Shown here: piece by piece, positions 17,054 through 25,349 of the stretch
How the letters are laid out: every line of letters starts with the position of its first letter
How positions within the stretch are numbered: the first letter of the stretch is position 1
Source: Azospirillum sp. B21
Lineage (GTDB): Bacteria; Pseudomonadota; Alphaproteobacteria; Azospirillales; Azospirillaceae
DNA length: 64,000 bases
Direction of reading: 5' to 3'
Assembly (NCBI RefSeq): GCF_008364825.1
Contig: NZ_VTTO01000006.1
Span: 62,001 to 126,000, forward strand
Position numbers and translations under genes: made by a program
The notes under the pieces: generated by a model
Told to the model about the DNA's origin: nothing
Seen by the model: the letters and a program-made list of their open reading frames with translations, nothing else
Databases searched by the model: none

Positions 17054-18400
17054 TCAGGACTTGCCCGGCTGCGGTTTCGCCTGCGGCTTCACCGTCGGCG
17101 GAGCGGACCCTGCCTGCGATGCGGCGGGCGCAGCAGCGGAGGGAGCAGCCTCGCCTGCCGGAGGGGCTGCAGACGTTGCAGCCGGCGGATTGGCGGGCGC
17201 GGCATCAGTCGGCGCTATGGCCGGCGCGGCGGCCGGAGCGGTGCCGGCACGGCGCAGAACATGGGTGAGGTTGTCGCGCACCTTCTCGGCCAGCGCCACG
17301 TCCGGTTCGGCCGCCTCGTGGAAGATCACGGTGAACAGGCGGCGTTGCGACAGCAGGAAGTTCAGCGTGACGTGCAGCTTGCCCTGAGGCATGGCGCAAT
17401 CGACCGAGCCAGTGCGCAGCCAGACCGAACCGGCCTGTTCGGACGGGTTCAGGCTGACGGTCGGGGTGCCTTCGCACCGCTGCTTCATCGCGTCGGCGAA
17501 GCCGTCCGACAGTTCGTCGATCCTGGCGTCCTCACCCACCGCTCGCTCGCGGATGCCGCCGACGATGGGGCCGAAGCGCCAAGCGACGTCGGCCGGGCGG
17601 CGCTCCTGCGGGATCTTGTCCATCGGGACCAGTTCGGCGTCATGCACGCCGGCTGCGGTCAGCAGGCTGTCCAGCCCTGCCGGCAGGCGGTTCTTCTTCT
17701 CAGCCGGGCGGCCGGCGGCGACCTTGATCGGCGGAACGTTGCCTCCCTTGTCGACGCAGGTCTTCAGGTCGCCCAGCACCTTCTTGGTGCCGGACAGCTT
17801 GAAGGCGATGCGGTCGGTGGCCGACGATACCACCAGTTCGCTGCCGCCCATCAGGGCGTTGACCAGTTCCTCGTCCTTGCCGTTGGAAACCACCAGCATG
17901 TCCGGCTGCGAAGCGATGGCCACCCGCTCACGCTTCAGCTTCTTGTCCACCTCGATGGTGACCGGCCATTCGCCGCCCTTGGGCAGGTCGGCGCCGGGGA
18001 TGCCGATGCCGATGTTGGTCTCGCCCTTGGGGCTGCGGGCGAACATCAGCACATGGCCGGAGGTGAATTCCCCCTCCGCCACGCAATAGGCGAAGCTGCC
18101 GTCCTTCTTCTTGGCGGCGCCGCCGTCCCAACTCTCGATCAGTTCGCCCGGCCCATCGGGCTTGGCCGGCGCCGCCGCGCCCTGTTTTTCACCGGGCTTT
18201 TCACCCGGCTTGACGTCCTGCGCCGGAGCGCCCGGGGTCACGATTTCGGCCTCGGGCACCGGCAGGCCGTAATAAACTGCCGGGGGAATGCTCGGCTCGA
18301 CCGGCACCAGTTCGGCCATCGCCGGCGCCGACGCCACACCCAGCAGGAGAAGCGCGGACAGCGAAGCGGCGGAACGGGCGGTCATGACGAGGTAATCCAT
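17054..18400 (-). CDS. Secreted protein of unknown function with Pro/Ala-rich tail
   Basis: 448 residues from ATG 18400 (an alternative start is ATG 18385; neither has a clear ribosome-binding site). A signal peptide is visible after the second Met: TARSAASLSALLLLG then VASAPAMA. The body has two predicted mixed alpha/beta parts (about 95-220 and 240-370), each with Cys residues that could form disulfides. The last 70 residues are an Ala/Pro/Ser-rich low-complexity tail ending in KPQPGKS. I recognise no family. It lies just downstream of livF on the same strand but behind a gap of about 110 bases, so co-transcription is uncertain. Confidence 0.75.
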   Translation of the reverse strand: MDYLVMTARSAASLSALLLLGVASAPAMAELVPVEPSIPPAVYYGLPVPEAEIVTPGAPAQDVKPGEKPGEKQGAAAPAKPDGPGELIESWDGGAAKKKDGSFAYCVAEGEFTSGHVLMFARSPKGETNIGIGIPGADLPKGGEWPVTIEVDKKLKRERVAIASQPDMLVVSNGKDEELVNALMGGSELVVSSATDRIAFKLSGTKKVLGDLKTCVDKGGNVPPIKVAAGRPAEKKNRLPAGLDSLLTAAGVHDAELVPMDKIPQERRPADVAWRFGPIVGGIRERAVGEDARIDELSDGFADAMKQRCEGTPTVSLNPSEQAGSVWLRTGSVDCAMPQGKLHVTLNFLLSQRRLFTVIFHEAAEPDVALAEKVRDNLTHVLRRAGTAPAAAPAIAPTDAAPANPPAATSAAPPAGEAAPSAAAPAASQAGSAPPTVKPQAKPQPGKS

Positions 18401-18511
18401 AGATGGTTGTGGCGGCGAAGCTATCCGCGCCCGCCCCCATCCGCAAGCCCAACCGCCCATCCTGTTGCAGGAGGCAGACACCTGTTGCACAGGACACGCA
18501 GGGGATTTGGG

Positions 18512-19213
18512 CTAAACGCCGAAGAAGGCCTCGCGCAGCGCCTCTTCCGACAGCGACGCCACCGGCCCGTCCCCCACCAGGCGGCCCAGCCGCAGCAGGA
18601 CTGCGCGCGGGGCGACCGTCAGGGCGCGCGCCGCACTCTGTTCGGCCAGCAGCACGGCGGTGCCGGTGGCGGCGATGCGGCCGACCGCGGCGAAGACCTC
18701 GTCGGCCAGCTTGGGTGACAGGCCGAGCGACGGTTCGTCCAGCAGCAGCAGGCGCGGCCGGCCCATCAGCGCGCGGCCGAGGCTGAGCATCTGCTGCTGG
18801 CCGCCGGACAGGCGCCAAGCGCTTTCCCGGCTCTTGCCCGCGAGGTCGGGAAACAGGGCGAAGACACGCTCGACATCCAGCGCGCGGTCGCGGACGGCAG
18901 GCAGACCGGCAACCTCCAGATTGTCGCGCACGCTCATTCCGGGGAAGACCCGCCTCCCCTCCGGCACATAGCCGATGCCGCGCCGGACCCGCGCCTCCGT
19001 CGCCAGCGGGGAGAGGTCGCCGCCGTCGAAGCGCAGGTCTCCCTGCGCCGGCACGAGGCCGAGCAGCGCCTTCAGCAGCGTCGACTTCCCCGCCCCGTTG
19101 GCGCCGAGCAGCGCCACCGTCTCGCCCGCCGCGACGGTCAGCGAAACCCCGTCGAGCGCCGTCACCCCGCCATAGCCGGCAGTCAGGCCGTGGATGGACA
19201 GCAAAGCACTCAT
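18512..19213 (-). CDS. livF: LivF-like ABC transporter ATP-binding protein
   Basis: 233 residues with a complete ATPase set: Walker A GANGAGKST, signature LSGGQQQM, Walker B LLLLDEPSLGL, and the H-loop region (LLAEQSAA, with Gln-Ser where His would be). It is the second ATPase of a branched-chain amino acid type (HAAT/Liv) importer. It overlaps the LivM-LivG fusion gene by four bases (ATGA) and ends an eight-gene minus-strand operon for nucleoside uptake and degradation. No binding protein or LivH lies in this operon. The only candidates in the window are the riboswitch-controlled livK/livH-like genes at 28.4-30.4 kb. Confidence 0.9.
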   Translation of the reverse strand: MSALLSIHGLTAGYGGVTALDGVSLTVAAGETVALLGANGAGKSTLLKALLGLVPAQGDLRFDGGDLSPLATEARVRRGIGYVPEGRRVFPGMSVRDNLEVAGLPAVRDRALDVERVFALFPDLAGKSRESAWRLSGGQQQMLSLGRALMGRPRLLLLDEPSLGLSPKLADEVFAAVGRIAATGTAVLLAEQSAARALTVAPRAVLLRLGRLVGDGPVASLSEEALREAFFGV

Positions 19214-20955
19214 GCTGCCTCCGCACGGCCCAGATAGGCCGCCGCCACCGTCGCATCCCGGCGCACTCCGTCGGCCGGGCCGTCATAGATCACCCGTCCG
19301 CGGTCGAGGCACAGCACCCGGCCTGCCAGCGGCAGCAGGAAGCCCATGTCATGCTCCACCAGCAGGACCGCCATCCCCTCCCCCGCGAGTTGGCGCAGCA
19401 GGGCGGCCAGTTCCGCCTTCTCGCCATCGGTCAGCCCGGCGGCCGGCTCGTCCAGCAGCAGGACCGCCGGCCGGCGGACCAGGGCGCGGGCCAGCTCCAC
19501 CCGCCGCCGCAGCGCCGCCGGCAAGCCGTCGCAGCTCTGTCCCGCAAGGTCGCCGACCCCCAGCCGGTCGAGCGCCCAGCGGGCATGCGCCTCCGCCGTC
19601 GCCGCGTCGGGGTCGAAGGCCAGACGGGCGGCGGCCACCGCCTCCAGCACGCCGGCCCCTTCCGGCAGGATCGCCGCCTGGAAGCTGCGGGCCAGCCCGG
19701 CATGGGCCAGACGGTCGGCGCGGACACCGGTGACGTCCCGCCCGCCCAGCCGCACCCGTCCGGCATCGGGCCGCTCCAGCCCCGACAGCAGGTTGATGAG
19801 CGTGGTCTTGCCCGATCCGTTGGGACCGATCAGCCCGGTGATGCCGCCCCTCCGCAACTCCAGAGACACGCCGTCCACCGCACGCACGCCGCCGAAGGAC
19901 TTGGCAAGCCCCTCCACCGTCAGCCCATCCGCCGGTGCGGGTGGCTGCGGCGGTTCGCGCGCCTCCGGCAGGGCACGGGCGGTGCGGCCGAACAGGCGTC
20001 CGGCTGCGCGGTCGAGCAGCCCGGTCAGACCGTCGGGCGCCAGCAGAACGGTCAGCAGCAAGGCCATTCCGTAGACGACCAGATAGCCGCGCTCCATGAA
20101 GCGGAACCATTCCGGCAGATGCAGCAGCAGCACCGCGCCCAGCACCGCGCCGGCCATCCGCCCCCGCCCGCCGACGATGGCGATGGTGAGGATGGAGACC
20201 ATGACCGGGAACTCCAGCACCTCCGGCGAGACGACGCGCTGGGTGTGGACCGCCAGCGCTCCGGCCGCTCCGGCGAACAGGGCGCTGATGCCGAAGGCGG
20301 TCAGCCGCAGCCGCCCGACGTCGAGCCCCAGCGTTCCCGCCGCCAGCGGATCGTCGCGCAGCATGGTCAGCGACCGCCCGAGCCTCCCGCGCGCCAGCCG
20401 CCACCCCACCAGACCGCCGAGCGCCACCAGCCCCCAGACCAGCCCCGCCATCGGCAGTCCGCGCGGCACCGTCCAGCCGAACAGCACCACCGCCGGCACG
20501 CCGGCCAGCCCGTTGGAGCCTCCGGTCAGCTCCGGCAGGTTGACCGCCAGCAAATGCAGCACCTGCGCGATGCCCAGCGTGGCCAGGGCGAAATAGTGCG
20601 ACTCCAGCCGCAGCACCGCCAGCCCGACCGGCAGCGCCAGCAGGAGCGGCACCAGCATCGACAGCGGAAAGGTCGCCTCGAAGCCCAACCCATAGCGGCT
20701 GCCGAGGATGCCGCTCACATAGGCGCCGACACCGAAGAAGGCGCCCTGGGCGAGAGACAACGCGCCGCCGAGCCCAAAGACGATCTGGAATCCGAAGGTC
20801 GCCAGCGCATAGACACCGGCAACGGTCAGCACGCGCAGGCCATAGGGAGAGGCGAAGGCGAGCGCGTAGACCAGCAGGGCGAGGGCGCCTGCAAGCAGCG
20901 CAAGATTTTCCACCCCGATATAGCCCTCGCCTCGGGAAAAGACGTGATCCCTCAC
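19210..20955 (-). CDS. LivM-LivG fusion: ABC transporter permease plus ATPase with degenerate signature motif
   Basis: 581 residues. Residues 1-320 are a LivM-type permease with about eight membrane helices (FGLGGALSLAQGAFFGVGAY is typical). Residues 340-580 are a LivG-type ATPase with Walker A GPNGSGKTT, Walker B LLLDEPAAGLT and H-loop LLVEHDMGFLL. Where LivG normally has L-x-YGQQRR, this protein reads LPAALRRR, so the ABC signature is lost while Walker A and B are intact. It starts at a GTG overlapping the deoA stop (GTGA). LivM-LivG fusions are known in Alphaproteobacteria. The substrate is not evident: position suggests a nucleoside product, while the partner genes at 28.4 kb suggest a thiamine-related compound. 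Confidence 0.88.
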   Translation of the reverse strand: MRDHVFSRGEGYIGVENLALLAGALALLVYALAFASPYGLRVLTVAGVYALATFGFQIVFGLGGALSLAQGAFFGVGAYVSGILGSRYGLGFEATFPLSMLVPLLLALPVGLAVLRLESHYFALATLGIAQVLHLLAVNLPELTGGSNGLAGVPAVVLFGWTVPRGLPMAGLVWGLVALGGLVGWRLARGRLGRSLTMLRDDPLAAGTLGLDVGRLRLTAFGISALFAGAAGALAVHTQRVVSPEVLEFPVMVSILTIAIVGGRGRMAGAVLGAVLLLHLPEWFRFMERGYLVVYGMALLLTVLLAPDGLTGLLDRAAGRLFGRTARALPEAREPPQPPAPADGLTVEGLAKSFGGVRAVDGVSLELRRGGITGLIGPNGSGKTTLINLLSGLERPDAGRVRLGGRDVTGVRADRLAHAGLARSFQAAILPEGAGVLEAVAAARLAFDPDAATAEAHARWALDRLGVGDLAGQSCDGLPAALRRRVELARALVRRPAVLLLDEPAAGLTDGEKAELAALLRQLAGEGMAVLLVEHDMGFLLPLAGRVLCLDRGRVIYDGPADGVRRDATVAAAYLGRAEAA

Positions 20956-22271
20956 CCCAGACGCTTCGCAATCAGCGGACCGCGCGCCGGCGCCGTATCC
21001 GTCACCGTGACCGACGCGCGCAGGCGGCGTTCGGCTTCATCGGCCTGCGCATCCGTGCGGGCGTGCAGGATAGCCAGCGGTCGCTCACCCGGCCCCACCG
21101 CGTCGCCCAGCCCGGCCACCTCGTCGAAGCCGACGGCGAAGTCGATGGCGTCGGTGGTTTTGGTCCGGCCGCCGCCCAGCGCCACCACCGCCATGCCGAC
21201 CCCGCGGGTGTCGATCGCGCCGACGAAGCCTGATCGCTCGGCGACGACTGGTCGGACAATGGGCGCGCTTTCCAGATGGCGGTCCGGCTGTTCCAGCAGG
21301 TCGGCCGGTCCGCCCAGCGCCGCCACCATGCGGGCGAAGCGTTCCGCCGCCTCGCCGCTGGCGATTGCGCGGTCGGCCATGGCACGGCCGGCCGCGGCGT
21401 CCGGCGCCAGCCCGGCGAGCGCCAGCAGTTCGGCCGCCAGCGCCGCCGTCACCTCGTAGAGCCGTGGTTCGGCCGGCTCGCCGCGCAGGATGGCGAGGCA
21501 TTCGCGCATCTCCAGCGCGTTGCCTGCGCTGCGGCCCAGCACCTCGTTCATGTCGGTCAGCAGGGCGACCGCCGGCAGGCCGGCGCCCTTCGACACGGTG
21601 ACGATGCTCTCCGCCAGTGCCTCGGCATCCGAGAGGCGCTGCATGAAGGCGCCGGTGCCGAACTTCACGTCCATCACCAGCGCGTCCAGCCCGGCGGCGA
21701 GCTTCTTCGACAGGATGGACGCGGTGATCAGGTCGAGCGATTCGACCGTCGCCGTCACGTCGCGGATGGCGTAGAGCCGCTTGTCGGCCGGGGCGATGTC
21801 GTCGGTGGCACCGATCACCGCGCAGCCGACCTCCTTCACCACCCGGCGCAGCAGTTCGTTGTCGGGCTTGGCGCGATAGCCTGGGATGCTCTCGAACTTG
21901 TCGAGCGTGCCGCCGGTGTGGCCGAGACCCCGCCCCGACACCATCGGCACGAAACCGCCGCAGGCGGCCAGCATCGGCGCCAGGATCAGGCTGACCTTGT
22001 CGCCGACGCCCCCCGTGGAATGCTTGTCGATCACCGGACCCGGCAGGCCCAGCGACCGCCATTCCATCACCGTGCCCGAATCGCGCATGGCGCGGGTCAG
22101 CGCCACCCGTTCGTCCAGGCTCATGCCGCGGAAGAAGACGGCCATGGCGAAGGCCGCGGCCTGCGATTCCGAGACGCGGCCATCGGTGATGCCGCGGACG
22201 AAGTCCTGGATGGTGGCGGCGTCGAGCGGCTGGCCGTCGCGTTTGGCGCGGACGATCTCCTGGGGAAGCAT
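20952..22271 (-). CDS. deoA: Thymidine phosphorylase
   Basis: 439 residues, the usual length. It splits thymidine and deoxyuridine with phosphate to base and 2-deoxyribose 1-phosphate. The glycosyltransferase-family-3 motifs are present: DKHSTGGVGDK (phosphate and Lys binding), GRGLGHTGGTLDK and, further on, SILSKKLAAG. It sits three bases after deoC and overlaps the following transporter gene by four bases. Deoxyribose 1-phosphate would need phosphopentomutase before DeoC; that enzyme is not in the window. Confidence 0.95.
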   Translation of the reverse strand: MLPQEIVRAKRDGQPLDAATIQDFVRGITDGRVSESQAAAFAMAVFFRGMSLDERVALTRAMRDSGTVMEWRSLGLPGPVIDKHSTGGVGDKVSLILAPMLAACGGFVPMVSGRGLGHTGGTLDKFESIPGYRAKPDNELLRRVVKEVGCAVIGATDDIAPADKRLYAIRDVTATVESLDLITASILSKKLAAGLDALVMDVKFGTGAFMQRLSDAEALAESIVTVSKGAGLPAVALLTDMNEVLGRSAGNALEMRECLAILRGEPAEPRLYEVTAALAAELLALAGLAPDAAAGRAMADRAIASGEAAERFARMVAALGGPADLLEQPDRHLESAPIVRPVVAERSGFVGAIDTRGVGMAVVALGGGRTKTTDAIDFAVGFDEVAGLGDAVGPGERPLAILHARTDAQADEAERRLRASVTVTDTAPARGPLIAKRLG

Positions 22272-22274
22272 GCC

Positions 22275-23102
22275 TCAGTACCCTCCCGCCGGGGCCGGTT
22301 CGCGTTCGCCTTCCCGCTTTCCATGCCCGGCGGCTGCCAGCAGCGCGTCGAGCAGGCTGGAGGCGCCGAACCGGAAGGTCTGCGGCGTCGCCCAGCCATC
22401 GCCCAGGATGTGGTCGGCCAACGCCAGATAGCGCGCCGCCTCCGCTGCATCGCGAATGCCGCCGGAGGCCTTGAAGCCGACGGTCTTGCCGGATTCATAG
22501 ATGCTGTCGAGTATCACGGCCGCCGCGGGAAGGGTGGCGGCCGGCTGGGTCTTGCCGGTGGAAGTCTTGAGGAAATCGGCACCGGCGGCGATGGCGTCGC
22601 GCGCCGCCCAGGCCAGCAGGTCGGCATCGGGGAAAGCCCCCGATTCCAGGATGACCTTCATCAACGCCTTGTCGGCGCAGGCCTCGCGGCAGGCTTTCAC
22701 GACGTTCATCGGCTGGGTGCGGGCGCCGTCGATGAAGGCCTTATAGGGCAGCACCACGTCGATCTCGTCGGCACCGTCGGCGATGGCGCGCCGTGTTTCC
22801 GCCGCCACCGACGATGCGTCGGCCTCGCCGGTCGGGAAATTCACCACGGTGGCGACCTTCACCGGCGTGCCCTCCAGCGCCTTGCGGGCGGTGGGCACGA
22901 AGCGCGCCCAGACGCAGACCGCGGCGACCGGCCCCACGGGCGTGATGGCGCGGGCGCAGAGAGCCTCCACCACGCGGTCGGTGTCGTCACCGTTCAGGCT
23001 GGTGAGGTCGAGCATGCCCACGGCACGGCGCGCCAGATCGGCGTCGGACGGGGCGTTGGCGCTGGCGTCGAGCGCGCTTTGCAGGTCGGCAGACAGTTTC
23101 AT
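22275..23102 (-). CDS. deoC: Deoxyribose-phosphate aldolase
   Basis: 275 residues. It cleaves 2-deoxyribose 5-phosphate to glyceraldehyde 3-phosphate and acetaldehyde. The Schiff-base lysine is in GADFLKTSTGK and the proton-relay lysine in GFKASGGIRD; both class I aldolase DeoC motifs are intact. The ATG overlaps the stop of the purine nucleoside phosphorylase gene (ATGA). The C-terminal residues (GKREGEREPAPAGGY) are an extension beyond the barrel. Confidence 0.95.
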   Translation of the reverse strand: MKLSADLQSALDASANAPSDADLARRAVGMLDLTSLNGDDTDRVVEALCARAITPVGPVAAVCVWARFVPTARKALEGTPVKVATVVNFPTGEADASSVAAETRRAIADGADEIDVVLPYKAFIDGARTQPMNVVKACREACADKALMKVILESGAFPDADLLAWAARDAIAAGADFLKTSTGKTQPAATLPAAAVILDSIYESGKTVGFKASGGIRDAAEAARYLALADHILGDGWATPQTFRFGASSLLDALLAAAGHGKREGEREPAPAGGY

Positions 23103-23932
23103 GACCGGGACCCGTCCTTTTCATGCAGGCGTTCGAGGAAACCGACCAGCAGGCGTTCCAGGTCGGCAGCTGCCGCCGATGCGGCGGTCAGGGTCTGGTG
23201 ATGGTCGACCGGCCCGTCGCCGAGCCCGACACCCAGGTTGGTGACGACGGCGCAGCCGACGACCCGCAGGCCGCAATGGCGCGCGATGATGCATTCCGGG
23301 ACGGTGGACATGCCGACCGCGTCGGCGCCCAGCAGCTTCATCATCCGCACCTCGGCCGGCGTCTCGAAGGACGGGCCGGGATAGGCGGCATAGACGCCCT
23401 CGGCCAGATCGATCGCGAGGCCGCCCGCGACATCCTTCAGCAGGCCGCGAAGCTCCGGGTCCCAGGCGTCGGTCATGCTGGGAAAACGATCGCCGAAGGC
23501 CTCGTCGTTCGGGCCGGTCAGCGGATTGGCGCCCAGCAGGTTCAGATGGTCGCTGATCGCCATCAGCCGGCCGGGTCCGACCTCCAGCCGCAGCGAACCG
23601 ACGGCGGCGGTCAGCACCAGCGTGTCGCAGCCCGCGAGCTTCAGCGCACGGATTGCGGTCTTCAGCGCGTCGAAGCCGTTGCCCTCATAGGCGTGGACGC
23701 GGCCCTGCATGCAAGCGACCTCCACCCCGCCCAGCCGCCCGACCACCAGCCTCCCGGCATGGCCGGACACGCTGGGAATGGGAAAGCCGGCGATATCGGT
23801 GTAGGGGATGGCGACCCCATCGGCGATGCGGTCGGCGATGCCGCCCAGGCCGGAGCCCAGCACGATGCCGACCCGCGGCCGATGGCCGGAGGCACGGTGA
23901 AGGATGTCCGCGGCGGCGCGGGCTGCGGTCAT
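23099..23932 (-). CDS. Purine nucleoside phosphorylase (trimeric, PunA/XapA type)
   Basis: 277 residues of the class II (trimeric) PNP family. GIVLGSGLGGIAD is the N-terminal phosphate loop, with GRVHAYEGNG and the base-binding AEVRMMKLLGADAVGMSTVPE after it. It would phosphorolyse inosine, guanosine or xanthosine; which is preferred cannot be told. It is 15 bases after cdd and overlaps deoC by four bases. In this operon it supplies ribose/deoxyribose 1-phosphate and free purine from imported nucleosides. Confidence 0.92.
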   Translation of the reverse strand: MTAARAAADILHRASGHRPRVGIVLGSGLGGIADRIADGVAIPYTDIAGFPIPSVSGHAGRLVVGRLGGVEVACMQGRVHAYEGNGFDALKTAIRALKLAGCDTLVLTAAVGSLRLEVGPGRLMAISDHLNLLGANPLTGPNDEAFGDRFPSMTDAWDPELRGLLKDVAGGLAIDLAEGVYAAYPGPSFETPAEVRMMKLLGADAVGMSTVPECIIARHCGLRVVGCAVVTNLGVGLGDGPVDHHQTLTAASAAAADLERLLVGFLERLHEKDGSRS

Positions 23933-23947
23933 GTCGGGAAACTCCGC

Positions 23948-24367
23948 TCAGAAGGCTAAATTGGTTGGGCCGAAGGATTCCGGCAACAGGGTCTCCAGCG
24001 GAAAGCTCCGCCGCAGGCCGGCCGGATCGCAGATGTGGATCGGCGTCTCCGGGGTCGCGAATTCGCGGATGCGCTGGCGGCAGCCGCCGCAGGGGGTGCA
24101 GATCTCCTCCGCCCCCGCCTCGCCGCCCATCACGACGATGGCGCGGATGCGGCGGTCGCCCGCCGTGACCATGGCGCCGATAGCGCTCGATTCCGCGCAC
24201 TGCCCCTGGGGATACGCCGCGTTCTCCACATTGCAGCCGGCGAAGATGCGGCCTGAGTCGCCGAGGATGGCGGCGCCCACCTTGAACTTCGAATAGGGGG
24301 CGTGGGCGTTCTCGCGGGCGGCGCGGGCCGCTTCGATCAGGCGTGCCAGCTCGGGCGTGTCGGTCAT
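23948..24367 (-). CDS. cdd: Cytidine deaminase
   Basis: 139 residues, tetrameric-type length. Zinc ligands and the catalytic Glu are visible: CAESSA (Cys and Glu) and PCGGCRQ (two Cys), with the substrate-binding NVENAAYPQG before them. It converts cytidine and deoxycytidine to uridine and deoxyuridine, which DeoA can then cleave. ATG 24367 follows the permease stop by four bases. An upstream in-frame start would overlap the permease gene and is less likely. Confidence 0.95.
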   Translation of the reverse strand: MTDTPELARLIEAARAARENAHAPYSKFKVGAAILGDSGRIFAGCNVENAAYPQGQCAESSAIGAMVTAGDRRIRAIVVMGGEAGAEEICTPCGGCRQRIREFATPETPIHICDPAGLRRSFPLETLLPESFGPTNLAF

Positions 24368-24371
24368 GGCC

Positions 24372-25346
24372 TCAGCGCTCCTTGACATAGGGGATGCCGC
24401 TCGCCTTCGGGGCGATGGCCTTGCCGACGAAGCCGGCCAGCAGCAGCACGGTCAGCACATAGGGAAGCATCTGGATGAACTGCACCGGAATGACGCCGAT
24501 CACCGGCAGGACCACGCCTTGCAGGCGCACCTGGACCGCGTCGGTGAAGGCGAACAGCAGGCAGGCGAACAGGGTCGGCCCCGGCCGCCACTTGCCGAAG
24601 ATCAGCGCCGCCAGCGCCAGATACCCCTTGCCGGCGGTCATGTCGCGGACGAAGCCGGCTCCATGGCCGGTGGACAGGTAGGAGCCCGCCATCCCCGTCA
24701 GCACGCCGGTGACGATCAGCGCCTGATAGCGCAGCTTTGCCACCGACAGGCCGGCGGTGTCGACCGCCGCCGGATTCTCGCCCACCGCCCGCAGCCGCAG
24801 CCCGAAGCGGGAGCGGTAGAGCACCCAATGGGTGGCGATCACCAGGACCAGCGTCACCCAGATCAGGATGTTGTTGCCGTTGAACAGTTCGCGGTAGATC
24901 GGCCCCAGAACGGGCACGCCGGCCAGCGCGTCGTCCCCCGGCAGTTCCACCGCGGGGATGCGCGCCTGACTGGGCAGAAGCGGGGTTTGGCCGCCCTGCT
25001 GGAACCAGGCATAGGCAAGCGTCGGCGCCAGCCCGGCGACCAGGATGTTGATCGCCATGCCCGACACCACCTGATTGCCGTTGTGGGTGATGCAGGCGAA
25101 GCCATGGACCATCGCCAGCGCCACCCCGGCGGCGATGCCGGCGAGCAGTCCCAGCCACGGATTGAGGGTGGCCGAGGCGACCGCGGCGGAGAAGAAGGCG
25201 CCGGCCAGCATCTTGCCTTCCAGCCCGATGTCGACCACGCCGGCCCGCTCGCAGAACATGCCGGCGAAGGCGGCCAGCACCAGCGGAGTCGCCACCCGGA
25301 TGGTTGCGCCCAGCAGCTGCAGCGCCAGAAGAAGCGCGTCCTCCAT
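24372..25346 (-). CDS. Nucleoside ABC transporter permease (NupC/YufQ type)
   Basis: 324 residues with about nine membrane helices, of the BPD_transp_2 family. The run AGMFCERAGVVDIGLEGKM is the EAA-like signature shared with BMP-type nucleoside permeases. It would pair with the permease encoded three bases upstream. The location inside a nucleoside-salvage operon supports nucleoside uptake. The usual partners, a BmpA lipoprotein and the double-ATPase NupA/YufO, are missing from the operon and the window. Confidence 0.88.
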   Translation of the reverse strand: MEDALLLALQLLGATIRVATPLVLAAFAGMFCERAGVVDIGLEGKMLAGAFFSAAVASATLNPWLGLLAGIAAGVALAMVHGFACITHNGNQVVSGMAINILVAGLAPTLAYAWFQQGGQTPLLPSQARIPAVELPGDDALAGVPVLGPIYRELFNGNNILIWVTLVLVIATHWVLYRSRFGLRLRAVGENPAAVDTAGLSVAKLRYQALIVTGVLTGMAGSYLSTGHGAGFVRDMTAGKGYLALAALIFGKWRPGPTLFACLLFAFTDAVQVRLQGVVLPVIGVIPVQFIQMLPYVLTVLLLAGFVGKAIAPKASGIPYVKER

Positions 25347-25349
25347 CGC

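Noticed and set aside
16970..18718. Plus-strand frame across the secreted-protein gene
   Set aside because: Antisense shadow; the minus-strand protein has a clear signal peptide and balanced composition.
18512..20955. A standard branched-chain amino acid transporter
   Set aside because: Operon context is nucleoside salvage and no LivH or LivK accompanies it, so the substrate was left open.
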